Shown one piece after another: positions 36,101 through 45,224 of a DNA stretch of 64,000 nucleotides (position 1 is its first letter; each line of letters starts with the position of its first letter). The DNA lies in the NCBI GenBank assembly GCA_002070565.1, contig MWDM01000001.1:1-64000 (forward strand). Direction: 5' to 3'. The position numbers and the translations under genes are program-made. The DNA comes from Bacteroidetes bacterium ADurb.Bin139 (lineage in GTDB: Bacteria; Bacteroidota; Bacteroidia; Bacteroidales; UBA932). The notes beneath the pieces were generated by a model that worked only from the letters and a program-made list of their open reading frames with translations, had not been told where the DNA came from and searched no databases.

Positions 36101-36838
36101 ATGTTTTTCGTGTTGAAAATTTGGCGGCAGGCAGGCCCCGGGGCCAGGGGTTATTTCCAGCATTTTAAAATGGAGGGGGTACCGGAAGACACATCGTTCC
36201 TTGAATTGCTGGACATCCTGAACAATCGTCTGGTATCACAGGGGCAGGAAACAATCGCCTTTGACCATGATTGCAGGGAAGGAATCTGTGGTGCCTGTGG
36301 GTTGTACATAAACGGGAGACCTCATGGTCCGGACCAGGAAATAACCACATGCCAGCTGTATATGCGCCGTTTCAGGGATGGCAGCACCATTACCGTTGAA
36401 CCGTGGCGTTGCGGGGCTTTTCCCGTGATAAAAGACTTAATGGTTGACAGGAGGGCTTTTGACAAAATTCTGCAGGCAGGCGGTTTTATCAGCGCCAATA
36501 CGGGAAGTGCGCCGGAAGCTCATAACATACTAATAACCAAAGAGAAGGCAGAAGAAAGCATGGATGCCTCGGCCTGTATCGGATGCGGGGCATGCGTGGC
36601 TACCTGCAAGAATCGGTCGGCCATGTTGTTCGTGGCTTCAAGGGTGAGCGCACTCTCCCTGCTGCCCCAGGGTAAACCGGAAGCAAGCCGCAGGGCGCGG
36701 GCCATGGTGGCCAGGATGGATGAGCTGGGATTTGGCTCCTGTACCAATACAGGGGCATGTCAGATGGAATGCCCGAAAAACATTACGATTGCACATATTG
36801 CCCGGCTTAATCGCGAGTTCTTGTATTGTAAACGTTAA
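36101..36838 (+). CDS. sdhB: Succinate dehydrogenase/fumarate reductase iron-sulfur subunit
   Basis: 245 residues, starting 1 nt after the sdhA stop. The N-terminal 2Fe-2S ligands are in CREGICGACG and the following TTCQL. The C-terminal ferredoxin domain has CIGCGACVATCKN and GACQMECPKNI, ligating the 4Fe-4S and 3Fe-4S clusters. It carries electrons between the flavin and the quinone site in the membrane anchor. No anchor gene follows; the next gene is convergent. A stem-loop (36829-36874) overlaps the stop codon and may end the transcript. Confidence 0.95.
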   Translation: MFFVLKIWRQAGPGARGYFQHFKMEGVPEDTSFLELLDILNNRLVSQGQETIAFDHDCREGICGACGLYINGRPHGPDQEITTCQLYMRRFRDGSTITVEPWRCGAFPVIKDLMVDRRAFDKILQAGGFISANTGSAPEAHNILITKEKAEESMDASACIGCGACVATCKNRSAMLFVASRVSALSLLPQGKPEASRRARAMVARMDELGFGSCTNTGACQMECPKNITIAHIARLNREFLYCKR

Positions 36839-36874
36839 TCATTTTTGTACCAGCAAAAGTGAAAACAACGTTTA
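36829..36874. terminator. Nested stem-loop between convergent sdhB and TonB-family gene
   Basis: The outer arms taaacgtt (36829-36836) and aacgttta (36867-36874) are perfect complements. An inner stem pairs catttttg (36840-36847) with caaaagtg (36854-36861) through one G-U. It covers both stop codons and could act on both strands, though no long T run follows. Confidence 0.4.
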
Positions 36875-37553
36875 ATTAAGCTGGAAATTGATGGGGAAAT
36901 TGTACGGCACCCTTACGTTCCTGTCCCGCTGTCTGCCGGGTTTCCATCTTGGGGACGAAGAAACAACGCGAACAGCCTCTTTGTCAATGAGCGGGTCGAT
37001 TCCGCGCAGAACTTTTACATTCCTGACATAACCGTCTGCATCTACCACGAAAGAAAGCACAACGCGGCCCGCAACGCCGTTTTCTTTGGCCACCTGGGGA
37101 TAAACTATGTGCTCCAGCACCCATTTGGTAAAAGTGTTTTCATCACCGCCCTGGAATGTGGGTTTTTCTTCTACAATGGCCAGAGGAATTTCATCTTCCT
37201 CAACAATTTCCTCTTGTGCAGCCGGCGCAACATAGTCGCGAATCTCTACCGCAAACGCAGCATCATCCTCGTATTCAATGATCATGTCATCTTCAATGAA
37301 AATGTCATCTTCAACGATTTCTATGGCATCGGAGAGTACTGGGAGCTGTACCGTTTGTGACAGGGAAGGAGGTGTTTCCAGGGTTATGGGGATCTGCTCC
37401 TCTTCAATGACTTGTTTTACCCCGGCATTGAGAAAACGTGCTGTTTTGTTGTAAATCTTGTATTCAAAAGCAGCAAGGACCACAACAAAAGCAACGATAA
37501 AACCGATTTCGGTGAAAAGCGGGCTTTTTTTTTGTTTCCATGGCTATGGTCAT
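36872..37553 (-). CDS. TonB-family energy transducer paralogue 1, frameshifted in an A9 run
   Basis: A single-TM protein with an acidic linker and a C-terminal TonB domain (YPQVAKENGVAGRVVLSFVVDADGYV), closely similar to the intact paralogue at 38824-39516. The long open frame extends only to 37483 (GTG), which would lose most of the TM helix. Upstream DNA still encodes it (SPLFTEIGFIVAFVVVLAAFEYK) but in the frame shifted by one from the ATGs at 37553 and 37541. The shift falls in nine A residues (37525-37533). Eight would give METKKSPLF, matching the KKSP of the paralogue. It may be a dead gene, a sequencing error or a slippage-expressed gene. No exbB/exbD is nearby. Confidence 0.75.
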
Positions 37554-37600
37554 TTTAATTATGGTCCCTATCAAGGTATTAGCAAAAAATATGCCTGAAA

Positions 37601-38758
37601 TCACCACAAGAACGTCCCAAAGGGGTATCTGCCAGCCTGAACTTCGGCAGCCATGCCGTACAGATCCCGGCGAAACTTATCAATGTTGATTTTTTCCTTG
37701 GCAGAAATGAAAATACAGGGATCATGCAATTTTGAAATCCATGTTTTTTTAAAAGATTCAAGACTGAATGTGCCGTCAGGTGTCGGGCGTTCCTGAAAAG
37801 CGTCAATTTTATTGAAAACAAGATAAACAGGCTTATCTGCACAACCAATGTCCCGTAGCGTATCCTGGACTACGTGCATCATCTCTTCAAAGTTTGGATG
37901 CGATACATCCACAACATGAACCAGCACATCGCTTTCACGCACTTCATCCAACGTGCTTTTGAACGATTCCACCAATTGTGTTGGTAGTTTTCGGATAAAA
38001 CCAACCGTGTCGCTTAGCAGAAAAGGTATGTTTTCAACAACAACTTTGCGTACGGTCGTATCCAGTGTCGCAAACAGTTTGTTTTCCGCAAACACGTCTG
38101 TTTTTGCCAAAAGGTTCAGGATCGTGCTCTTGCCCACATTAGTGTAGCCAACCAGTGCCATTCTGGTCAGAGATCCCCTGTTGCCCCTCTGGGACATCAT
38201 CTGGCGGTCGATTTTCTGCAATTTATCTTTGAGCAGGGCAATTTTATCCAGAATAATGCGCCGGTCTGTTTCCAGCTGTGATTCCCCCGGGCCACGCATA
38301 CCAATACCTCCGCGTTGTCTTTCAAGGTGTGTCCACATGCGCGTTAGCCGGGGCAGCAGGTACTGGTATTGTGCCAGTTCAACCTGGGTTTTGGCGTAAG
38401 CGGTTTTAGCACGCCGGGCAAATATATCCAGAATGAGGTTGGTGCGGTCAAGGATACGGCAGTCAAGAGCACTATCCAGGTTTCGCAATTGGGAAGGAGA
38501 CAATTCATCATCGAAAACGGCAATGGAAACGTTTTCAGCTTTTATATAAGAAGCCAGTTCCTGAAGTTTCCCGCTACCCAGATAGGTATTGGGGTGGGGC
38601 TTTTCTAGACGTTGAAAAAAACGGCCTCCGCGCTCAAGACCTGCTGTATCTGCCAGAAATTCCAGTTCATCCAGGTATTCATCAAATTGCGCTGTATCGG
38701 TTCCGGGTCTTATAATACCTATAAAAACAGCCTTGTCTTGTTCTTTAACGCTTTCCAT
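37601..38758 (-). CDS. hflX: GTPase HflX
   Basis: 385 residues. Ribosome-associated GTPase that splits stalled 70S ribosomes in E. coli. It has the N-terminal HflX domain, the glycine-rich linker RQRGGIGMRGPGESQLETDRR, G1 GYTNVGKST, G3 DTVGFIRKLP and G4 NKID. It lies between the two TonB paralogues on the same strand: a terminator separates it from the upstream TonB gene, and the frameshifted one follows about 50 nt after its stop. Confidence 0.95.
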   Translation of the reverse strand: MESVKEQDKAVFIGIIRPGTDTAQFDEYLDELEFLADTAGLERGGRFFQRLEKPHPNTYLGSGKLQELASYIKAENVSIAVFDDELSPSQLRNLDSALDCRILDRTNLILDIFARRAKTAYAKTQVELAQYQYLLPRLTRMWTHLERQRGGIGMRGPGESQLETDRRIILDKIALLKDKLQKIDRQMMSQRGNRGSLTRMALVGYTNVGKSTILNLLAKTDVFAENKLFATLDTTVRKVVVENIPFLLSDTVGFIRKLPTQLVESFKSTLDEVRESDVLVHVVDVSHPNFEEMMHVVQDTLRDIGCADKPVYLVFNKIDAFQERPTPDGTFSLESFKKTWISKLHDPCIFISAKEKINIDKFRRDLYGMAAEVQAGRYPFGTFLW

Positions 38759-38763
38759 AAAGT

Positions 38764-38793
38764 GAAAAAAAGCGCCCTTAATGACGGGCGCTT
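38764..38793 (-). terminator. Rho-independent terminator after TonB paralogue 2
   Basis: Arms gggcgctt (38793-38786) and aagcgccc (38777-38770), 8 bp with an 8-nt loop. On the minus strand the stem is followed by a T run (38770-38764). It lies between the TonB stop (38824) and the hflX start (38758). Confidence 0.75.
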
Positions 38794-38823
38794 AAAAAAT
38801 TTGTACTAAAAAGCACAGACTTC

Positions 38824-39516
38824 CTATCTGAGCTGGAAATTCAGGGGGAAATTATAACGCACCCTAACGTTCTTATCACGCTGTCTGCCTGGTTTCCACC
38901 TGGGTGAAGAAGATACAACGCGAACAGCTTCTTTGTCTATGGACGGGTCTACTCCCCGAAGAACGGTGACATTCTTGACATACCCGTCGGCATCTACAAT
39001 AAAGGAAAGAACAACACGGCCCTGAACTCCGTTTTCTTTTGCTACCTCGGGATAAACGATCCGATCGAAGACCCATTTTGTAAAAGTGTTCTCGTCACCA
39101 CCCAGGAAGGTGGGTTTTTCTTCTACAATTGCAACAGGAATTTCTTCTTCCTCTACAACTTCTTCCGGAGTATAAGAGATATAATCGCGAATCTCTACCG
39201 CAAAAGTAGCGTCATCTTCTGATTCAATGATAATGTCATCTTCAATGGTAATATCATCGTCGACGATTTCAATGGCATCTGAAAGAACCGGGAGTTGTGC
39301 CGTTTCGGGCGGAGGGGGAGGTGTTTCCAACGTTACCGGGATTTGCTCCTCTTCAATGACTTGCTTAACCTCGGTATCGATAAAACTGGCGCTTTTTTCG
39401 TAAGTCTTGTATTCAAAGGCAGCCAGAACAATTAGAAGAGCAAAGACCAGACCGATCTCAATGAAAAGCACTCTCTTGTTTTCAAGATTTGCTTTAGGGC
39501 TTTTTTTCTGTACCAT
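38824..39516 (-). CDS. TonB-family energy transducer, paralogue 2
   Basis: 230 residues: short basic cytoplasmic N-terminus (QKKSPKANLENKR), one TM helix (VLFIEIGLVFALLIVLAAF), a periplasmic linker rich in Pro, Glu and Asp (ETPPPPPET; DDDITIEDDIIIESEDD), and a C-terminal TonB domain (GRVVLSFIVDADGYVKNVTVLRG, then SSPRWKPGRQRD). It should deliver proton-motive energy to TonB-dependent receptors, with ExbB/ExbD encoded elsewhere. It starts 22 nt after tRNA-Ala on the same strand with no separate promoter seen, so it may share the tRNA transcript. Confidence 0.9.
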   Translation of the reverse strand: MVQKKSPKANLENKRVLFIEIGLVFALLIVLAAFEYKTYEKSASFIDTEVKQVIEEEQIPVTLETPPPPPETAQLPVLSDAIEIVDDDITIEDDIIIESEDDATFAVEIRDYISYTPEEVVEEEEIPVAIVEEKPTFLGGDENTFTKWVFDRIVYPEVAKENGVQGRVVLSFIVDADGYVKNVTVLRGVDPSIDKEAVRVVSSSPRWKPGRQRDKNVRVRYNFPLNFQLR

Positions 39517-39538
39517 TATTTAAAATAATTTAATTGTG

Positions 39539-39612
<74 letters not shown>

Positions 39613-39623
39613 ATCAGGACTTG

Positions 39624-39631
39624 CAAATGTA
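39624..39631 (-). promoter_or_regulatory. -7 promoter box for tRNA-Ala (and probably tonB paralogue 2)
   Basis: TACATTTG on the minus strand, ending 11 nt before the tRNA 5' end, preceded by a long A/T run. Confidence 0.55.
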
Positions 39632-39658
39632 AAAAAAAATATTTAAAAAACAATTTAG

Positions 39659-39666
39659 TAATTTTG
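39659..39666 (+). promoter_or_regulatory. -7 promoter box for ybeY-mnmG
   Basis: TAATTTTG, a TAnnTTTG match, 20 nt before the ybeY ATG. Confidence 0.55.
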
Positions 39667-39686
39667 CGGCGTTATTTAAAAACAGA

Positions 39687-40121
39687 ATGATTCTTTTTTA
39701 CACAAGCAATACATCTTTTAAAGCAAGCAACAGACGTGCCATAAAAAAGTGGATATCCGACGTTCTTAAATCTTATGGGAAACAGGTAGGCGACATAGGT
39801 TTAATATTCTGCGATTCTGAGTATATGCTCCAATTAAACAAGAAATACCTGGATCATGATCATTATACAGACGTGATTACGTTCACGTATTCAGAAAAAG
39901 AAAGCAAGCGGCTGAGTGGAGATATTTTTATTGATCCGGAAACTGTTTTTTTCAATGCTCAAAGATATGGACAGAAGAAAGAACAGGAATTACTAAGGGT
40001 AATCATTCACGGTATACTTCACATGGCAGGGTTGAATGACAGGACGCCGAAGGAAAGAAAAAAAATGCGCAATGCAGAAGACACAGCGCTTAACGGAATA
40101 ACAATCAACCCCTTGAAATGA
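39687..40121 (+). CDS. ybeY: Endoribonuclease YbeY (rRNA maturation)
   Basis: 144 residues. Metal-dependent RNase acting in 16S rRNA 3' processing and ribosome quality control. The zinc motif reads HGILHMAGLND: the first two His of HGxLHLxGxDH are kept and the third is Asp-Arg here, as I recall for Bacteroidota relatives. The core LNKKYLDHDHYTDVITF is also present. The stop overlaps the mnmG ATG by 4 nt. This gene and mnmG look lower in G+C, with more AGA/ATA-type codons, than their neighbours. Confidence 0.92.
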   Translation: MILFYTSNTSFKASNRRAIKKWISDVLKSYGKQVGDIGLIFCDSEYMLQLNKKYLDHDHYTDVITFTYSEKESKRLSGDIFIDPETVFFNAQRYGQKKEQELLRVIIHGILHMAGLNDRTPKERKKMRNAEDTALNGITINPLK

Positions 40122-41995
40122 CATACAATTACGACATAATTGTAGTGGGAGCAGGTCATGCCGGATGTGAAGCAGCCCATGCAGCAGCAAGGCTTGGATC
40201 CAAAACCCTGCTCATAACCATGGACATAACAAAAATGGCCCAGATGTCGTGTAATCCTGCAGTCGGAGGTATTGCCAAAGGCCAGATTGTAAGAGAGATA
40301 GATGCCATGGGTGGTGCAATGGGACTTGTTACAGACAGGAGTACCATACAGTTCAGAATGCTCAACCGCTCAAAGGGTCCGGCAATGTGGAGTCCTAGGG
40401 CACAATGCGACAGGATGTTATATTCCATAAGCTGGAGAGAAATACTGGAAAACACAGAGGAACTTTACATATGGCAGGACCAGGTTGTTTCCCTTTTGTT
40501 GGAAGGCAATAAGGTAATTGGTGTGAAAACGCAGTTCCAGCAGGAATTCTATGCTCGGGCTGTCATTCTCACCAATGGAACTTTTTTGAACGGGAAGATT
40601 TTCATAGGATGGCAATCCACACCTGGTGGGAGAATGGGAGAAACGCCGGCTTTAGGTCTGAGTAAGCAACTGTTAGAAAGTGGCATACAGATAGAACGCA
40701 TGAAAACCGGAACGCCACCCAGGATAGACGGGAGAACGGTAGAGTTTGCATCATTACAGGTACAAAAAGGAGACGTGACCCCTCAAAAATTTTCTTTTTT
40801 AAACACACTGTCCGCCATTCAGGAAAAACAAAAACAAATGGACTGCTATATGGTGTATACCAATGCTGCAGTTCATGAAAAATTAAGAGAGGGATTCAAG
40901 GACTCTCCGCTATTTGCAGGAAGGATCAGCGGTAAAGGACCCAGATATTGTCCCAGTATAGAGGATAAATTAAAAACATTCGAGGATAAAGAGCAACACC
41001 AGCTTTTTCTCGAACCGGAAGGGTGGAATACAAACCAGTACTATTTACAGGGATTTGCATCGTCACTCCCAATAGAAATTCAATTCCAGGCAGTACGCAA
41101 AATCAAGGGCCTGGAAAACGCAAAATTTCACAGCCCTGGATATGCGGTAGAATATGATTATTTTCCCCCAACACAACTTTTTCATACGCTTGAGGTAAAA
41201 AAAATTGAAAATTTGTTTTTTGCAGGGCAGGTCAACGGCACAACAGGGTACGAAGAGGCGGCGGCACAGGGATTAATGGCCGGAATCAATGCACACCAAA
41301 AGGTCAATAAACTAGAACCCCTGATATTAAACAGGGACCAGGCTTACATAGGGGTACTCATAGATGACCTGGTCACAAAAGGAGTTGACGAACCGTACAG
41401 AATGTTTACTTCACGTGCAGAATACAGGATACTTTTAAGGCAGGACAACGCAGACGAAAGACTAACATTAACGGGATATAGCATAGGAATGGCAAATGCT
41501 GAAAGATACAACTTTCTGCAAGAAAAGATTGAAAAAAGAAACAGGATCCTGCAATGGCTGGAAAGCACATCAATAGAACCGGATAAAGCCAATCAAATAT
41601 TGCTCAGGGCCGGAACCGCCCCGGTGAACACCAAAAGAAAATTCGCACAAATTTTAAGCAGACCGCAAGTAAAATGGGAAGACATTGCCGGATTTGTTCC
41701 ACGTGGAACATTATATGAAGAAGACCCCCGGGCCGCAGAATATTATGAGTCAGCAGAGATTGTGATAAAGTACAGAGGTTATATTGAGCGAGAAAAAGCG
41801 TTTGCAGAAAAGGTTCTCAGGTTGGACACGGTGACCATTCCTGAGAAATTTGACTATTCAAAAATACGCTCCCTGTCTACAGAGTCACGGCAAAAGTTAC
41901 AAAAAATCAAACCCCGCACTATTGGTCAGGCCTCCAGGATCCCGGGGGTGTCTCCTGCCGACATTTCTGTTTTACTGTTGTATCTGGGGCGTTAA
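40118..41995 (+). CDS. mnmG: tRNA uridine-5-carboxymethylaminomethyl modification enzyme MnmG (GidA)
   Basis: 625 residues. With MnmE it modifies U34 of several tRNAs using FAD. The dinucleotide motif is VVGAGHAGCEAAHAAARLG at the N-terminus, followed by MSCNPAVGGIAKGQIVREIDAMGG, GTFLNGKIFIG, GMKTGTPPRID-like RMKTGTPPRIDG, and the C-terminal MnmE-binding helical region ending KIKPRTIGQASRIPGVSPADISVLLLYL. It forms a two-gene unit with ybeY through a 4-nt overlap. MnmE is not in the window. Confidence 0.97.
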   Translation: MTYNYDIIVVGAGHAGCEAAHAAARLGSKTLLITMDITKMAQMSCNPAVGGIAKGQIVREIDAMGGAMGLVTDRSTIQFRMLNRSKGPAMWSPRAQCDRMLYSISWREILENTEELYIWQDQVVSLLLEGNKVIGVKTQFQQEFYARAVILTNGTFLNGKIFIGWQSTPGGRMGETPALGLSKQLLESGIQIERMKTGTPPRIDGRTVEFASLQVQKGDVTPQKFSFLNTLSAIQEKQKQMDCYMVYTNAAVHEKLREGFKDSPLFAGRISGKGPRYCPSIEDKLKTFEDKEQHQLFLEPEGWNTNQYYLQGFASSLPIEIQFQAVRKIKGLENAKFHSPGYAVEYDYFPPTQLFHTLEVKKIENLFFAGQVNGTTGYEEAAAQGLMAGINAHQKVNKLEPLILNRDQAYIGVLIDDLVTKGVDEPYRMFTSRAEYRILLRQDNADERLTLTGYSIGMANAERYNFLQEKIEKRNRILQWLESTSIEPDKANQILLRAGTAPVNTKRKFAQILSRPQVKWEDIAGFVPRGTLYEEDPRAAEYYESAEIVIKYRGYIEREKAFAEKVLRLDTVTIPEKFDYSKIRSLSTESRQKLQKIKPRTIGQASRIPGVSPADISVLLLYLGR

Positions 41996-42098
41996 GTGTT
42001 TATATACCATTAAAGAACAGTTTATAAGGCATATTTACCTAAACAAAGAATGCTTTATTAAGGAACAATATTTAAGTACAGAAGCAAAAAAAATATAC

Positions 42099-42106
42099 TA
42101 CTTTTG
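42099..42106 (+). promoter_or_regulatory. -7 promoter box for the TonB-dependent receptor
   Basis: TACTTTTG with 7 nt to the ATG. The 118-nt gap from the mnmG stop is A/T-rich. It also contains an imperfect inverted repeat around ttataaggcat (from about 42022) and atgctttattaa (42049-42060) that might be an operator. Confidence 0.5.
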
Positions 42107-42113
42107 TGGGTTT

Positions 42114-44501
42114 ATGCACCAAAGCACATTGTTTACATTGAAACGTATTGTAATTATCACGCTAATCTTCCTGTTTCCCTTTGTTTCTCTAAAGGCACAA
42201 CAAATGGTACAAACTGTCAAAGGAAGGGTAGTGGACGATATATCGGAACAACCCCTGGTAGGCGTTGGGGTGGTGGTCAATAACAGCGGTTATCTGGCCA
42301 CCTATACCGATATTGACGGTTATTACAATATTCCCAATGTCCCCATTGGCCGGATTTCCATCCTTTTTTCAAGCATAGGTATGGAAAGCGTCTATATGGA
42401 AAATATTTCACTCAATTCGGGAAAGGAGCTGGTGATTAATATCACCATGCGCGAAGACGTGATGACGGTCCGGGAAATAGTCATCACTGCAGAAAGGGAC
42501 AAATTGCGTCCGGTGAACGATATGGCTACGGTTTCTGCCAGGACATTCTCTGTGGCCGATGCCGAAAGGTATGCCGGTGCCATGAGTGATATATCCAGAA
42601 TGGCTCAGAATTTTGCAGGAGTAGGCACGCCCAACGATTCAAACAACGACATTGTTATCAGGGGTAATTCCCCGTTTGGTCTTTTGTGGCGTATGGAAGG
42701 AGTCGACATATACAATCCCAACCATTTTGCCGATGGCGGGGCTACTGGTGGGGCAATCAGCATGCTGAATGTAAACACGTTATCCAATTCCGATTTTTAC
42801 ACCAGTGCTTTTCCTGCAGAATATGGCAATGCCTACTCAGGAGTTTTTGACATCCACCTGAGGGAGGGGAATTACGATAAACATGAATTCACAGGCCAGC
42901 TTGGCATCAACGGTCTTGAATTCGGAGCAGAAGGACCGCTTTCCAGAAAATCGAAAGCTTCCTATCTGGGCTCTTACCGTTATTCTTTCCTGGATGCGCT
43001 GGCTTACCTGGGGTTTGAATTTGGAACGGGATCTGCCGTTCCCAGGTACCAGGACTGGACAGCAAAGATTCATGTCCCTACGCCCAAAGGCGGAACCTTT
43101 TCATTTTTCACAATTGGGGGTACGGGAAAAGTCAGCATAATAAACGGAGAATCGGATTTTTACAATTATGCAGATGATATTGCCACACAGTCAGGAATGG
43201 CCGTTGCCGGGATACGATACCAGAAAAGCCTGGGACATAATCAGTCCCTCAATATTGCGCTGGCCGGATCCTATTCCTCCTTTTCGGCGCAGATTGACTC
43301 TATGAATGCGCAAACCCTTCTCAAAGACCGCAGCCAGGATGCGCTGCTCATGCGTGAATTCCAGAGTCTGCAGGCTGTCCACAATGTTAAGCTGGGGAGC
43401 CGGGTGTCCCTGCGTTCGGGACTTACCGGCAAAAGACTTGCCTACAAGTTCATATCCAATGATTATTCAATGACCACCTATCCAAAAGACGTGAACGAAG
43501 TGGGTTACACATTTCTTCTGGGCGGATTTTCGGAAGTGTCCTACAGGGCCACACCAAAGCTGACCCTGGATGCCGGCGTGAATGCCCAGTTTCTTTTCCT
43601 GAACCAGACCTGGAATATAGATCCACGATTTGGAATTTCATGGAAATTCAAAGAAAAGCACGAATTGACTTTTGGATACGGGCTCCACAGCCAGTACCAG
43701 GGTCTTGAGATTTATATGACCAAACTGTTTTCCCAGGCTGTTGACAGCAAGATCTATCCCAACAGGTACCTGGACATGACACGTGCGCACCACCTGGTGC
43801 TGGGATACCAGTGGCGCATGGCCCCATCCACACGGCTTAAGGCAGAGGCTTATTATCAGTATCTATACAACATTCCGGTAGACCTTTATGAACCGTATTA
43901 CGCGGTTGTCAACCTGACGGGGATGAATTTTGACAAATACGGACGAGTCTATGTAAGCGATGCAACCGGTTACAATTATGGGCTGGAACTTACCCTGGAG
44001 CGTTTTCTGTCCCGCGGATGGTATTACATGGTGACCGCATCTGTCTTTGAAAGTAAATTCAGAAGCATTGACAACATACTGAGAAATACCCGGTACAACA
44101 GTAATTTTGTATCCAACATTTTGATAGGTAAAGAGTTTGAATTATCAAATAATCCCACTGCAAAAAACATATGGACTTTCGGGGGTGATGTGAAATTTTC
44201 TTTTGCCGGGGGACAACGCTATATCCCTGTAGACCTTGATGCTTCCAGGGCTACCGGGACAACAGTCTATGTTTATGAGCAGGCCTACGTGCCAAGACAT
44301 CCGTTCTACATGCGCGGCGACCTGAAAGCCTGGGCAAAAATCCAGCAACAGAAAGTTACCCATGAAATAGGGGTTGAGATCCGGAATTTCACCAACCGCA
44401 AGAATGTGTATTCCTATGAATATGACGTGAAGCTGGAAGATATGAAAACAACGTATCAAACCGGCTTGCTCCCCCTGGGGTATTACAGAATAACCTTCTG
44501 A
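42114..44501 (+). CDS. TonB-dependent receptor with carboxypeptidase-like regulatory domain
   Basis: 795 residues. The signal peptide (IVIITLIFLFPFVSLKAQ) is followed by a carboxypeptidase-regulatory-like beta domain (VKGRVVDDISEQPLVGVGVVV, about 30-115), a plug (IVIRGNSPFGLLWRMEGVDIYNPNHF, about 120-230) and a 22-strand-type barrel ending YRITF with a terminal Phe. No SusD-like partner follows, so it resembles a stand-alone importer of a metal chelate or small ligand rather than a SusCD polysaccharide system; the ligand is unknown. I start at ATG 42114, just after a promoter box; the open frame further upstream overlaps mnmG. Confidence 0.92.
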   Translation: MHQSTLFTLKRIVIITLIFLFPFVSLKAQQMVQTVKGRVVDDISEQPLVGVGVVVNNSGYLATYTDIDGYYNIPNVPIGRISILFSSIGMESVYMENISLNSGKELVINITMREDVMTVREIVITAERDKLRPVNDMATVSARTFSVADAERYAGAMSDISRMAQNFAGVGTPNDSNNDIVIRGNSPFGLLWRMEGVDIYNPNHFADGGATGGAISMLNVNTLSNSDFYTSAFPAEYGNAYSGVFDIHLREGNYDKHEFTGQLGINGLEFGAEGPLSRKSKASYLGSYRYSFLDALAYLGFEFGTGSAVPRYQDWTAKIHVPTPKGGTFSFFTIGGTGKVSIINGESDFYNYADDIATQSGMAVAGIRYQKSLGHNQSLNIALAGSYSSFSAQIDSMNAQTLLKDRSQDALLMREFQSLQAVHNVKLGSRVSLRSGLTGKRLAYKFISNDYSMTTYPKDVNEVGYTFLLGGFSEVSYRATPKLTLDAGVNAQFLFLNQTWNIDPRFGISWKFKEKHELTFGYGLHSQYQGLEIYMTKLFSQAVDSKIYPNRYLDMTRAHHLVLGYQWRMAPSTRLKAEAYYQYLYNIPVDLYEPYYAVVNLTGMNFDKYGRVYVSDATGYNYGLELTLERFLSRGWYYMVTASVFESKFRSIDNILRNTRYNSNFVSNILIGKEFELSNNPTAKNIWTFGGDVKFSFAGGQRYIPVDLDASRATGTTVYVYEQAYVPRHPFYMRGDLKAWAKIQQQKVTHEIGVEIRNFTNRKNVYSYEYDVKLEDMKTTYQTGLLPLGYYRITF

Positions 44502-44504
44502 CAA

Positions 44505-45224
44505 TCAGTCTAAAGGAAGGTAAAAAATACTATCTTCGAAGCTGAATCCCTTAACGGGAACATTGAAATGAGCCAACGCTCTCAAATACGACGATGCTTC
44601 GTTTTGCCCGGCGTATCTGTAAGGTTTGCACAAGACACCCCGGCCTGTCTCTGAGGGATAGCAAAACCTTGGGGGAACCACGTAACCCTTGCGAAACAGG
44701 CATTCTTTGAAAGCAAAATCGAAGATGGGAAATGGCCAGAGAAATGTAAATTTCTGCCCCTGAGCATCGTCTTTGTATGTCGCATAGAGTTCATTGGCCG
44801 GGAGCTGGCTACGAGGCCCGTTACAGGCAGACATAGAAACAGGAGCGGGGATACGCACCGGGGTTTCAAAACCTCTTTTCAGATAGTAACTCTGCAGGTT
44901 TTCGGTTGCCGGATATAGCAACACAAAGGGGAATCCTCCCGCCAGGGCACGGGCAAGCAACAAAGACCCGAATCCCTTTTTTTGCTGCAAGGGGTGTGTT
45001 GCCAGGCCATAAGCACAGATACCCTCCAGGGCCACTCTGCCTCTTTGGTAAAGGGTGATGGGAAACAGTGTAAGACAAGACATTCCCCCGGGATGGTAAA
45101 GCACCGTTCCCAGTTCCAGGCAATGATCTGTAACAAAGGCAGCATAATCAGGGTTATCCCCGAAAGCAGCGCACCAGATCTGGCGGAGCGCCTTCTTATC
45201 ATTGCCGTTTGCTTTGCGGATCAC
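44505..45224 (-). CDS. GNAT family N-acetyltransferase
   Basis: 239 residues. The acetyl-CoA region is AYGLATHPLQQKKGFGSLLLARAL (about 71-94), followed by LLYPATENLQSYYLKRGFE, a typical beta-bulge and helix 4 block. The C-terminal half resembles the extra domain of Eis-like GNATs rather than a second clear GNAT. The substrate is unknown. It overlaps the acyl-CoA ligase stop by 4 nt and is the last gene of the gcvH-threonine aldolase-ligase cluster. Three bases separate it from the convergent receptor gene. Confidence 0.85.
   Translation of the reverse strand: MIRKANGNDKKALRQIWCAAFGDNPDYAAFVTDHCLELGTVLYHPGGMSCLTLFPITLYQRGRVALEGICAYGLATHPLQQKKGFGSLLLARALAGGFPFVLLYPATENLQSYYLKRGFETPVRIPAPVSMSACNGPRSQLPANELYATYKDDAQGQKFTFLWPFPIFDFAFKECLFRKGYVVPPRFCYPSETGRGVLCKPYRYAGQNEASSYLRALAHFNVPVKGFSFEDSIFYLPLD

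Noticed and set aside
42114-44501. SusC of a polysaccharide utilisation locus
   Set aside because: No SusD-like gene, glycoside hydrolase or regulator is adjacent; a GNAT gene lies convergent 3 nt away.
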